16,813 bases of DNA from Isotricha intestinalis (lineage: Eukaryota > Ciliophora > Litostomatea > Vestibuliferida > Isotrichidae), in assembly GCA_023807065.1 (NCBI GenBank), contig JAJJLU010004197.1, positions 1 through 16,813 on the forward strand, given 5' to 3'. The notes beneath the pieces were generated by a model. The model was not told the DNA's origin. It did no database searches and saw nothing but the letters and a program-made list of their open reading frames with translations. Each line of letters begins with the position of its first letter. Within the stretch, counting starts at the first letter, position 1. Made by a program: the position numbers and the translations under genes. This document shows positions 1 to 9,900 of the stretch, piece by piece.

Positions 1-104
1 AAAAACCTTTAGATTCAATTTCTCAAGACATAATATTTAGTAAAAATTTTGGAGAATTAAAAAACAAATTCACAATTATTATAAATAAAATTTCTTCTTA
101 TTGA
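1..104 (+). CDS. 3' end of a second, convergent copy of the VWA gene (partial)
   Basis: Codons in phase with the TGA at 102-104 read the same C-terminal residues (ending KISSY) as the minus-strand VWA segment that ends at 2729. There is one amino-acid difference: Ser (TCA at 15-17) here, Leu (TTA) there. This is the tail of another copy of the giant gene running into the window on the opposite strand; the rest lies upstream of base 1. Unlike the minus-strand copy, the frame after the TGA closes at a TAA (147-149), so this copy has no amidotransferase-like and C-terminal VWA segments following it. It could be a truncated paralogue or the product of an inverted misjoin. Confidence 0.7.
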   Translation, partial: KPLDSISQDIIFSKNFGELKNKFTIIINKISSY

Positions 105-139
105 ATATATAAGGAATTATATGGATTTTTAGATAATTT
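1..139 (+). repeat. Inverted repeat, left copy (partner 2694-2832)
   Basis: Bases 1-139 match the reverse complement of 2694-2832 without gaps. I see two differences, at 16 (c, partner reads t) and 105 (a, partner reads g). The match covers the end of a VWA-coding segment, its TGA and 35 bases beyond, then stops abruptly. It may continue to the left of the window. Confidence 0.9.
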
Positions 140-1018
140 TTTCACATAAATCATTTCAATTTTTTTTCAAGTTTTTTTTCTGTTTTTTTTTTCAATTGAT
201 TAATTTCAATATTTTAGAAATAAATATTTTTTTATCAATCATTTTTTAAGAAATAATAAATGAATTGACTGAAAAACATAATTTTGTGATGGAAAAAATA
301 ATCAAAAAATACAACTTAAAATTTAAATTCTCCACATTTATATTATTTCCTTATTTATCTTCCTAATAGAAAAGCACTTCTTCTATTTCTAGAATTTTAA
401 ATCATACTAAGATTAAAAAAGTAATTTTCTTCTCTCTTTAAATATTTAAATATCTTTTTTTTATAATAAATTTTTATAATACTTGAAAAAAGAATATATG
501 TAAAAGAACCATTTACTGAAAGAGAAACTATATAAATATTATAATTATTTCTTAATAATTTTATTATTTATCATATTTTCAGTTCTTTCATATATAAGAA
601 AAAAATCTATTCATTAAAAATTCTATAAAAGCAAGAATTAAATTATTGAAAAAGAAGAATGAATAAATGCAAAATCAATGGGATATTGAGATTAAAAATT
701 AAAGAAATTATTTCAAGAATATCTCTTAAAGTTATATATTTATATTGCAAAGATATACATTCAAAATATAAAATTATAAGAATAAATTTTATGTAATAAG
801 AATATTAAAAATATATATTATCAAATAAATTTTTATACTCATAAAAACTTATTACAAACAAAGTCAAATTTTATCAATTGATTCAAAATAAGATATTTAT
901 TTGAAATTTTTATTTATATTTTATCAAATAATTTATTTGTCTTAATTTTTCATTAATAAATTAATTAATTAGAAATAATATATTCACAGTATAATAATAA
1001 GTTTAAAGAAAAAGTTTA
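140..1018. other. Gene-free A+T-rich spacer
   Basis: No frame on either strand stays open for a convincing length, and no domain, RNA gene or ordered repeat is visible. The stretch is almost pure A/T with many short A and T runs and lower G+C than the coding region beside it. It lies between the tail of the plus-strand copy and the end of the minus-strand gene, so it should hold both 3' untranslated regions. I looked for a decayed copy of the amidotransferase-like and C-terminal VWA sequence here and found none. Confidence 0.6.
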
Positions 1019-1020
1019 TT
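1015..1020 (-). promoter_or_regulatory. Possible polyadenylation signal overlapping the stop codon
   Basis: On the minus strand the terminal TAA is followed at once by TAAA, which makes an AATAAA hexamer overlapping the stop. A UAAA signal at or near the stop codon is known in trichomonads, and AATAAA is the general eukaryotic signal. In DNA this A+T-rich the hexamer can arise by chance, so this is only a candidate. Confidence 0.2.
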
Positions 1021-2056
1021 ATTCTTTTGGTGCTGCTGCATGTACAGATTTAATAACTATATCTTTGAAAAGTATAGAAATTTCACTTGAGTTGAGTGAA
1101 TTTTTGAAAAAATTGATTTTATAGAATAAACCACCTCTCAATTTATATTCTTTTTCAAATTTAGAGAAAGAATAATAAGGATATTCCCCAATTTGGAAGC
1201 CTATAATTTTTATATTTTTTTCGACACATTCTTGAATGATTGGATAAAGTTTGGGATTTTCTTCATTATGATTATTTTCAGCACACCACTCACTTCCATG
1301 AGCTGGTGAATCTGCAATATGAATAATTAACCTTGTTCCATTTCTCCATGCAATATTATTTAAAGCTTGATCATATGCTCCTACCCAATCTTCTGGCTCA
1401 TCCCCACCTCCATCTGCACTTTCTGATGCAATTTGACTCTTTAATATATTTACATCATTTGTTAAAGGATAAACTTTATTTTTTTCATTAGGGCAATCTA
1501 CTGGATCTCTATAAAATACTGCTCCGAAATTAAAATCAAATTTAGGTAATTCTGCTTTAAGTTGGTTTGATATATTAATACATTTATCTCTTGCTGCTGA
1601 TAAATAATTTCCCATTGAACCAGTTGCATCTAAAAGATAAATTATATCAAATTCATTTGTTATTCTTGTATTACATTTATCCCATTTAACAGTTTCATCT
1701 ATTTTAAAGGAAAATGGAGGTATTTTAAAATTTGTCTTCCAGTTTTCTCCAATTTCACCAAGTCTTTTTGTAAATTGTTTAGTAAAAGATGCAATATTTA
1801 AAATATATCTTTTTGTCCCTTCACTATCAAGTTCATTAAATAATTTTGTAAATCCACCATCAATAACTAAATAACCATGATTATATTTTAGAGGAGGAGT
1901 ATAAAATAATATATTTATTCCTCCTTGATGATCATATCCAAAAATATTAAAAGGTTTATATTTCTCAGGATCTATAACATATGAAACAGTAGTTCCTTCT
2001 GCTATTTTAACTAAATTATGTGCTAAAGAAAACATTTCATATTTTCCATCAGAGCA
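1019..2056 (-). CDS. C-terminal segment: end of amidotransferase-like domain plus VwkA-type VWA domain
   Basis: The first in-frame ATG is at 2033-2035, but the frame is open back to the T run at 2057-2067, where it joins the neighbouring segment. From that ATG, residues 1-125 complete the preceding alpha/beta domain and include FGYDHQGGINILF. Residues about 128-325 form a VWA domain with the MIDAS sequence DATGS (D136, T138, S140), followed by FYRDPVDCP, a GGGDEPEDW loop (about 209-217) and HIADSPAHG (D242). This is the pattern of the VWA domain in VwkA-type alpha-kinases of Dictyostelium, but no kinase domain follows: the protein ends after APKE at a TAA. VWA MIDAS sites bind divalent metal and protein partners, so a ligand-binding role is inferred, as for the C-terminal MIDAS domain of midasin. 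The domain looks intact. Confidence 0.8.
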   Translation of the reverse strand, partial: CSDGKYEMFSLAHNLVKIAEGTTVSYVIDPEKYKPFNIFGYDHQGGINILFYTPPLKYNHGYLVIDGGFTKLFNELDSEGTKRYILNIASFTKQFTKRLGEIGENWKTNFKIPPFSFKIDETVKWDKCNTRITNEFDIIYLLDATGSMGNYLSAARDKCINISNQLKAELPKFDFNFGAVFYRDPVDCPNEKNKVYPLTNDVNILKSQIASESADGGGDEPEDWVGAYDQALNNIAWRNGTRLIIHIADSPAHGSEWCAENNHNEENPKLYPIIQECVEKNIKIIGFQIGEYPYYSFSKFEKEYKLRGGLFYKINFFKNSLNSSEISILFKDIVIKSVHAAAPKE

Positions 2057-2728
2057 TTTTTTTTTTTATTAAATGTTCCAAATTTACTTTCTCCTTCAAA
2101 TTTTTTTGAGATGTCTCCTGGTTTCATTACTCTTTTTCCTTCATGATTTCCTCCAAATCTTACTTGAGTTTTCCTGGTTTCTCCTTGGAAATTCAACATT
2201 TTCTAAAAATAAATTACATTCATATGTAAATGGTTCATTATCATTCCAAAATATTATTGAACCTCCATTTATCCAATAAATCTTTAGTGCATCTATATAT
2301 TGTCTAATTAAATATGGATTTCCTCCATTTGGTAACATTTTTTGGCCATCTCCACATATAACCCAATGTGCATAATAATTTCCTGTTTGTAATTCTTCAA
2401 TACATTCTTTATAATCTTCTTTGATTATAATTTCAATTGAATAATATTCCAACACTTCTTTTAAACATTCTTTTTCTTTAACATATCTTTCCAATAAATA
2501 ATTCTTATCAACCCATTTTGATTCTTTTTCAGATAAAATAAAACTCCAAAAAATTCCAATTAATATTTTGAAACCTTTAAATTCTCCTTTTTTACACATG
2601 GTATTATCTTCTGAAATACTAGGATTTAATTCTCCAAATCCATCTGCTAAATCTCTATTTGCTATTTCTTCCAAAGATTCAATTTTTAGAGGTAAATTAT
2701 CTAAAAATCCATATAATTCCTTATATAC
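2057..2728 (-). CDS. Glutamine-amidotransferase-like (flavodoxin-type) segment
   Basis: This segment is in the same frame as the VWA segment before it and separated from it only by the TGA at 2729-2731; the frame is open on both sides. Near 2183-2184 the frame changes: adding one base joins NVEFP to GETRKTQVRFGGNHEGK, and a second change at the T11 run 2057-2067 joins the C-terminal segment. Visible elements are strand KILIGIFW, a helix, strand SIEIII, then AHWVICGDG, a helix (NPYLIRQYIDALKIYW) and GGSIIFWNDNEPFTYECN, then the GGNHEGKRVMKPGDI motif. The strand-helix order and the GG-strand turn resemble class I glutamine amidotransferase or ThuA-type folds. No catalytic Cys is evident at the expected turn, so a binding or structural role is more likely. 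If TGA is a true stop, a separate gene could start at the ATG at 2597-2599. The fold call is an inference. Confidence 0.55.
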
Positions 2729-2832
2729 TCAATAAGAAGAAATTTTATTTATAATAATTGTGAATTTGTTTTTTAATTCTCCAAAATTTTTACTAAATAT
2801 TATGTCTTGAGAAATTAAATCTAAAGGTTTTT
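2694..2832 (-). repeat. Inverted repeat, right copy (partner 1-139)
   Basis: This is the reverse complement of bases 1-139 with two differences in 139 positions. It spans the TGA at 2729-2731, where the VWA segment runs into the amidotransferase-like segment. The two copies point at each other across about 2.5 kb. Confidence 0.9.
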
Positions 2833-3731
2833 CATTACTTCCAAAGAACACTGTCATTGCTTTTAATATCATAAATGGATTCATACTCCAAATACATTTA
2901 CTAAAAATTTTTCTAATTCCATTTGGATAATAACCTAAACCAATACCAAATATTTGTAAACAAGATTCTTCACAAAATGATATATAATCTTGAAGAATTC
3001 TTTTTTCTTCTTGTTCAAATAACCCATCTGTAAGAACAAAAGCATAATATTTTTTTACATAATTCAATGATTTAAGCTTATATACTAATTGAAGAGAATC
3101 AAATAAATTACATTCTACTTGATTATGTGTTAATTGTTCCAAAACTATATTCCATAATTTGGATTTAAAATTTAAACAATTAGTTGTATCATTTCCACAA
3201 GAAAGAACTATTGGTTTTGAATCAGTTGCAATAATTAAATCAAAATATGGAATTTCAACTAAAGATAACATTCTAAGAACTGCTAAAACAGTAATAATTG
3301 AATGAGGTCTCATTTGTTCATTAAAACAAGAAATACTTGAATCTATAATAACTGAAACTCGGTAATCTCTTTTAAGACCTTTATTTTTTTCTAACCATAT
3401 TTTATTATCTTGACCATGAGTAATACAAAAATTAATTAATCCCATTAAATATAATCTTGTACCTTTTGATGAAGGTGAATACATTGAAGGTTTATTCTGA
3501 GGAAATACAAAATCTAAATATTCTTTTTTCATTTCTGAACATATTATATCACTGAAAAGTTTTTCTAATTTTTCTTTTGTGTCTTGTACATTTCTTTCAA
3601 AATTATAATCTTCATTTTTACATTCACTTTTAAGAGTTAAAAAAGGATTTTTGATAATTAATTCTTCAGATTGATATTTCCCTTGTGATTTAATATGTAT
3701 TTCATTTTGAATAAAAAAATCAGTAATTTTA
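2729..3731 (-). CDS. VWA domain segment with canonical MIDAS
   Basis: An ATG lies at 3530-3532, but the frame is open a further 200 bases upstream to the T11 run at 3732-3742 and reads sensible protein there, so this is an internal segment rather than a gene start. Counting from that ATG, a VWA domain covers residues about 57-235: strand RVSVIIDSSIS gives MIDAS DxSxS (D64, S66, S68), IATDSKP is the middle strand, and AFVLTDG (D169) supplies the later acidic residue. IFGIGLGYYPNGIRKIF follows, as in the last strand of such domains. It ends ISSY-TGA; the same TGA is present in the inverted copy at 102-104. The frame after the TGA continues into the amidotransferase-like segment. A metal-dependent protein-binding role is inferred from the intact MIDAS. 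Confidence 0.78.
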
Positions 3732-6330
3732 TTTTTTTTTTTAAGCGATTAATAGAATCTAACATTTTAATATAATCATTTTTGTCAAATTCAACAACTT
3801 CCTTAAAATCAGGTTGTTGAATATTTTTTTTTTTAAGAATTTCATTATTAATTGAGATTGTAGTATTCATTGTTTCTTTAAAAGGTAATATTATTGAATG
3901 TTTACCTTCTAAAATATCTTCTTGATGAATTTTTGCAATTTTAATTTTTGTTTTTTCTTGAAAATCATTCCATATATTTTCTATGTTATTCAAATCTGTC
4001 TCAGAAAGCTCTTCAGATTTTATAAAAAAGAAACAAAATGTTTCATTTTTATTATTAAATATTGGAGTCCATTTTTCTCCAATTTTAAGTTTAGTATCTA
4101 ATCTATTAGAAATAATAAAAACTTTTTTATTTAATTTTTGATTGCAATTAACCTTTTGATTAATAAAATAACAAGCATCAGCAATTCTTGTTAATGTTCG
4201 AGGAACTGTGATCGCATCAAAAATTAATTGACTGATATTTTCTTGATGTGGTTCATCAAAATCTTTTATAATAAATTGAACTTCATAATCACAAAATACT
4301 ACAATTGAATATGGAATATCAATACTATTAAAACAATTAGCCATTGCAGTTGCAATAATTGTATGAAATAATTTAAATTTGTTATTAATTGTTCTACATA
4401 AATCAACAGCTATTACAGAACAAACATCTTTTTTAACAAAATCTGAACATTGTTGATATAATTTAATAAATAAATTTTCTGAATAATCATTAAATAAAAC
4501 ATATAAAGGTTCATTAATTAAATCTTCACCTTTATTTCTATTTATTGATTTTTTAAATATATTATCTCTATCCTTACAAATTTCAGGAAAATTTTTTGGT
4601 AAATTAAGATTTGAATCAATTTCTTTACTAAGCATTCTTTTTACTATATTTTTAGTTATTTTTTCATCAATATGTATAATTTTATTTATCTCCTCTCCTT
4701 TAAATTCAACAATATTATCTGTTATTTTAACATAAGCTCTATCCTGATTTTCTTCATCATCATCTGAATCATTATTCATTAACAAAATTGTTTCTATTCC
4801 TATTCCTTTTGGTTGTTCGAATTCTATTTGTTCTTTTGAATTATTTTGTTCATTCTTTTTCAATTGAATTTGATTATTCATTGCATTTTGTGATTCACTT
4901 TTTTCCATTTCAATTTCCTTTAGTTTAAAACTATTATCATTTTCAGACTTTTTTAATTGTTTTCCTTTCCAATCAATTTCTTTGTGAAATTGAATAATTT
5001 TTGGTTTAGGCTTTTCAACATTTTCTGGAATTTCTTTTTCCTTACATGAAAAGTTTAATTCTTTAAATTTTTTTAAGTCCACCCCAGAATCTATTAATGA
5101 TTGACATAATTCTTCAAACCTATTTGAAAATATTTTTATTTCTTTTGATAAAATTGAATTAGTTGCATTTTTTGTTTTATTATATATTTCATATAAATAA
5201 TTAAAAATTTGACTTATTTTGCTTTTATCATTTTCAATATAAAATTCAAAGCTTTTTGAAACTAAATAACCATTACTTAAAACAGATATAATTCTATTTA
5301 ATGAAATTGCATCAGATAATTCCTTTATTTGAATTAGTTTTAAATTTTGAATTTTTTTTGATTCTGCTTTTTCTGAAGAAATATGGGATTTTTCTTCGAT
5401 CTTTTTAATTATAGGAATAGGATTAGATTGTATTTCACTAAACTTCCAAATTTCTGAAAATTTTTCTTTTATTCCTATTTCACCGATATTATATTTTTCT
5501 TTTATCTTGTTTATAAATTCTTTTTCATTAAATGGTGGAAATAAAAGAGGAATATTGTTCATTAATTTAATTTTATTATTTTCTCTTAAACAACTGGAAA
5601 TATTAAATCCATAATTCTCTAATAAATTATATCTTTCAATTAATATCTCTCTGAAGTTAAATAAAATATTATGATAAACAATAGGGGAAAAATCAATTTT
5701 TTTTTTTCTAATAACATTGAATGATATATTATCATCTAAATTAAGGTAATCTATATAATCTTCACTATCATCATTATCTAAATTACTTAAGTCTTTTAAC
5801 ATTGGTTCAAAGATTATATAATATTTTGATTGAGAATCTTCCATCTTTAGGAATACTTCAGTTAAAATCTCAATTTTTTTATAATTTTTAACTTTCTTTG
5901 ACACTAACCAACCTATGAATTTATGGAATTCTTGATAATTATCTTGATTTTCATTAATTTCTATGATATATTCATAAGTATAGTTCGTTTGAAAAAAAAT
6001 GTTGTTTATTGAACAATATTTGAGCAAAATATTATTAAATAATTTCATTATATTTGATTTTGCTGTTTCAATGTTTTCTTTTTTTAAAGGTAATATTTTA
6101 ATGATTTTTGAGTCAATTACTCCAAAATCATTATATGTATTAGGAATCCAAAAATTTTCTTCTTTCAATACTAAAACTAATGTAAATCCATTGATAATTT
6201 CTTTAAAATATTTCATAGAAGGTTTACTACCCAAATTATATATAATATCCTTATAATCATTTAAATAATATTCAACTGAATAAGGATTATAACATATATT
6301 TTTTTTTTTTTTTATCCATTTTTTTTTTTT
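3732..6330 (-). CDS. Charged linker followed by a degenerate VWA-like domain
   Basis: The longest frame has an ATG at 6331-6333, but that ATG sits between two poly-A tracts where the previous segment changes frame, so it is unlikely to be a true start. The first 400 residues or so are unrecognised, with a mix of predicted helix and strand. Residues about 440-535 are low-complexity and charged (Lys/Glu/Asn/Gln, ending in the acidic run DSDDDEEN). Residues about 630-835 look VWA-like: CSVIAVDLCRTIN occupies the MIDAS position but reads DxCxT in place of DxSxS, and IVVFCDYEVQF and KKVFIISNRLD match the later strands. Metal binding is therefore doubtful. At the T11 run 3732-3742 adding one A joins this frame to the next VWA segment; without it the frame runs off into about 25 unrelated residues. 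Confidence 0.68.
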
Positions 6331-6900
6331 CATTATCTGTAATTAGAGTAGGGACATCATTTATCAATGTTTTATAAGGAAATTTTTTAAATTTCTCAAA
6401 CTTTTCTTCTTTTTTCTCTTTTTCAATAGATATTTTCATTTCTTTCTTTTTATCACCAACATACATTATAAATGAATCATTAAAATCTTTAAAATTAGAT
6501 TTTGTAATTTTTACTTTAAGATCTAAATTAAAACTTCCTATAACTTTCATTTCTTCTTTTGGATTAGAAGACGTATATTCATTATTATTTCCTTTTATAT
6601 AATAACTATTGATTGATTTATCAAACAAAATTTTTATTTTATATTCTTCTTTTTCTAATACAAATCTAAAATGCATTTCAAATTCTAATTCATCTTTTCC
6701 TTTATCTATTTGACATTGGTATATATAGAGCTTAGCCTCATTCTCAAGAATTATTCCTTTTACTAAATCATAATAAAAATAATTAATTTCTTCTTTTTTA
6801 TTCATTAGTCCTCTTAATTCTAAAGGAATAGATATTTTTTCTGTGAAATATAAATTGAATATTCCATGTAAATAAAATTCTTTATTCCTCATTGAAGGAA
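6331..6900 (-). CDS. Beta-rich segment of unknown function
   Basis: I do not recognise this part. From the ATG at 6890-6892 it reads about 185 residues with many short strands (YLHGIFNLYF, FHFRFVLEKEEY-like alternation, IGSFNLDLKVKI) ending in a Lys/Glu-rich stretch before the poly-A tracts at 6299-6330. The preceding frame stops at 6882-6884, so the two overlap by 11 bases, and this frame has its own stop just upstream at 6905-6907. Removing one base (or adding two) in the T6 run at 6901-6906 fuses the two frames without loss, giving YYIK followed by IPSMRNKEF. I therefore treat it as a continuation of the beta-rich end of the previous segment. An independent small gene starting at this ATG is the alternative. 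Confidence 0.55.
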
Positions 6901-9900
6901 TTTTTTATATAATACTTATTTTTATTTTTTTTGATTTCTGGAATTCCTGTTACCTGGTTATCATCTAAACTCTTTAAAGAATAATTTTGTTCGAAAGAGT
7001 GAAAAAATTCAGAGTCTTCATTTTCAGAATTTTTAATAGTAAACTCAAATTTTAATTCTTCTTTTTCATTAAATAACTTTTTTTTCAATACAAGTTTATT
7101 TTCTTCCCAAAACATACTAGAATTATAACTTTTGAAATAAATTTCAAAAGGAATTAATATTATATTAAATTTAAATTCAACTAAAATTGGTTTGATATTC
7201 AAATCTTCTACACTTAATTCCAAATGTCCTTTTAATGTTTGTATTATTTTTTCTGAAGATTGAGGAATGGTAAAATATATTTGAAGAAATTCTTCAGGAA
7301 GAGTTTTTTGTTTAATTGAAAAACATGATGTTAAATTCATTGATATTTGGTCTAAATTTTCTTTATTAAAAATTAAATTTGCATATAAAGGTTTATCAAT
7401 TAGTGAAATTATTTTATAAGTAAATTTACTTCCTGAATAAAAAGAAGTTATTATAGGACCAATATCTAAAATATATTGATTACATCCAAATTGTAATGTT
7501 TGAGAATTTGAAAGTGAAACAAAAGGAGTATTAATATTATATTTAATATTTGTTTTATCTATTTTTAAATTTATTAATGATGGTCTGTTTTTCTCAAATT
7601 TATAAATAGAAAAAGATTTATCTATTGCTTTCTTACTATTTTTTAAACTCTTTTTCTTTGATTCACAACTTTCATAAAATTCGAACAATTCACTAAATTT
7701 CTTTCTTAAATGGTTTTTGAAATCTTGAAAATTTTCAGAAAATTTATAAGTTTTTTCTGCTTTATGTCTTCCATCTTCAAATTTAGGAGAATCAAAATTA
7801 ATCTTTTCAAAAATTTTATCTTGTTTCATTAAATCTTTTATAATATGTTTAATTTTTTCCAAATCATTGCTTCCTTTATTAAGTAAATTTATTGATTTAT
7901 CTAAATCTTTTTCAAAACAATTCATAAATTCTTTAAATTGCATTACTTTTTCATTTTTTTCAATATTATTAGTTTCAATTATATCTGATTTTTTATTATT
8001 ATTATTAATCAATAAAGATACTTCTATATCTTTCTCTTTCTTTTTTTCAATTGCTTTTATTTCTTTTTGAATTTTTTCTAATTCCCCTTCAACGAATGTT
8101 TCATTAATCTGATTAAAACTATGAGTATTATTTTTTATAAAATCTATTTTGTTGTTGTTTGAATCAAACAATTCAGTTTCAATTTTGTTTTCATTCAAAT
8201 AAAATGTATCTTCTGTTTTATCGGATTGATATATTATTTCATCTTTATATTTTATAATTATATTTTGTTTGGAAGTTGATTTAATTTTATATAATATAGA
8301 AGAATGAACTTTTTCATCATTGAAATATTTTTTATTTTCTTTTATTAGAATCCTTTCTTCTTTGATTAATTCTTTAATCATTTTATTATAATCTTTTAAA
8401 TTATAGTCTTCTATTTTTTTCAATGTGTCTCTATATTTATTTTTATATTTAAGTATTTCATTATAACGATTATCTCTTGAATTTTTTTCATTTATGTATT
8501 CATTTTCAATTCTTAGAATTTTTTCTTCTTTGGTATCATCTTGAATTGCTTTTATTAATTCGTTATATATATTTCGATTTTCTGAAAATATATTGTTTAT
8601 GTCTTTAATTATTTTTTTAAATAATTCAAATAAACTATTTTCTTCTTCTTCTTGTTCTTCATTTAATATATCAAGAAATAGCTTTGGGAGGTTAGTTATA
8701 AATAATATGTCTTTTATTTCTTGAGATTTTTCATCAATTTGAGGTATTTCTTCATTAAACAATTCATCCAATTTTCCACTGAATATAACTTTAAATAAAG
8801 ACTCAATTAATGCTTTAAAAACTTTTTCATAATTACTTTTATTTTTTTCTTCAGGAATATAAGAATAATTTGAAAGATTTTCTAAATATTGATGTATATA
8901 ATTCATTTTTGGAGAAAAATATTTATTTACTTCATCATTATTCATTAATAAACCTAACCAGTTTATATCAGGTGAATTTTCAAATTCTTGAATTTTTTTA
9001 CATTTAAATTCATTAATTATATTTTCATTTAAAAGTGAACCTATATAACTATTCCCATTCATTTGCATTGATATACAATCTATATTGGAAAAAATACGAA
9101 GAATTAAAAGGAAAGTAGGAAATTTATCTGGGTCTTTATTTTTTATTGAATCTGTTTTAGAAAGATAGGCAGCTAATTCTTTTTCACACGCAGAATTTTT
9201 AAACAAGAAATAAAGGAGACTTGGATATTTTTTATATTCTGGAATAATATTATTTCTCCAATTAGGATTTACTATAAAAAATATATCATCCATTTGAATT
9301 GATTTAATTTTATCATTATATAATTTAGTTAAACTTAAATCATTTTTACTTGACTTTGAAAAATTTTCTGAAAATCCCTCATTCTTAACTAATTTTTCTT
9401 TAATTGAAATCATTTTTAAATCTGAACGTGTGATTTCCTCAATGCTTTTCTTATCTTTTTGAATTGATAAATCTTTTTCTTCATAAATCACTAAATATTT
9501 GAATAAATCAATTAAGAATATAAGGAATCCTTTATGTGGAGGATCAGTTATTTTATCATGAATTTCTTTAATAACTTCAAAAATATTAATTTCTTCTTTT
9601 ATTTTTTTTTCTTTAAATTTTTGATATATTATTTGTATATCATCAATATTGTCTATTTCTTCTTTATTGTTGAATAAAGTAATCATTGATTTTTGAAATA
9701 TTTTTTCAAGGGTATCATATATAGATTGAATATTTTCTTCTGGTAATTTATTGACTTGTTTATAAAAATCTTCACAATTACTGTTTATTAACTTAAATGA
9801 ATACATTCCTTCTTCCTCTTCTCCTTTTTTATTTTTTAATGAAAAAAGTGCTATTATTGATTCAGGGGTAAACTTTGGAATAATTATTTCATCAATTGGT

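Noticed and set aside
140..1018. Decayed copy of the amidotransferase-like and last VWA segment on the plus strand
   Set aside because: Beyond 139 I found only chance short matches; no phrase such as the GGNH or DATGS regions is recognisable in any frame.
2073..2279. Plus-strand open frame rich in Phe and Leu
   Set aside because: It is the antisense of the amidotransferase-like coding segment; A/T-rich Lys/Glu codons read backwards give Phe/Leu/Ser-rich shadows. The same applies to plus-strand frames at 5999, 7867, 10777, 11075, 13531 and 15254.
3732..3742. Euplotes-style programmed +1 frameshift at AAA-TAA
   Set aside because: The frame leaving the segment reads AAA-ATA at this run rather than AAA-TAA, and the other breaks share no common slippery stop motif.
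3700..3760. Introns at the frame breaks
   Set aside because: At the breaks the protein sense resumes within a few bases, leaving no room for an intron, and no GT...AG pair frames them.
6301..6333. ATG at 6331-6333 as the start of a separate gene
   Set aside because: It lies between two poly-A tracts where the upstream frame slips; the Met is a by-product of reading A runs followed by TG in another frame, and the protein continues from the previous segment.
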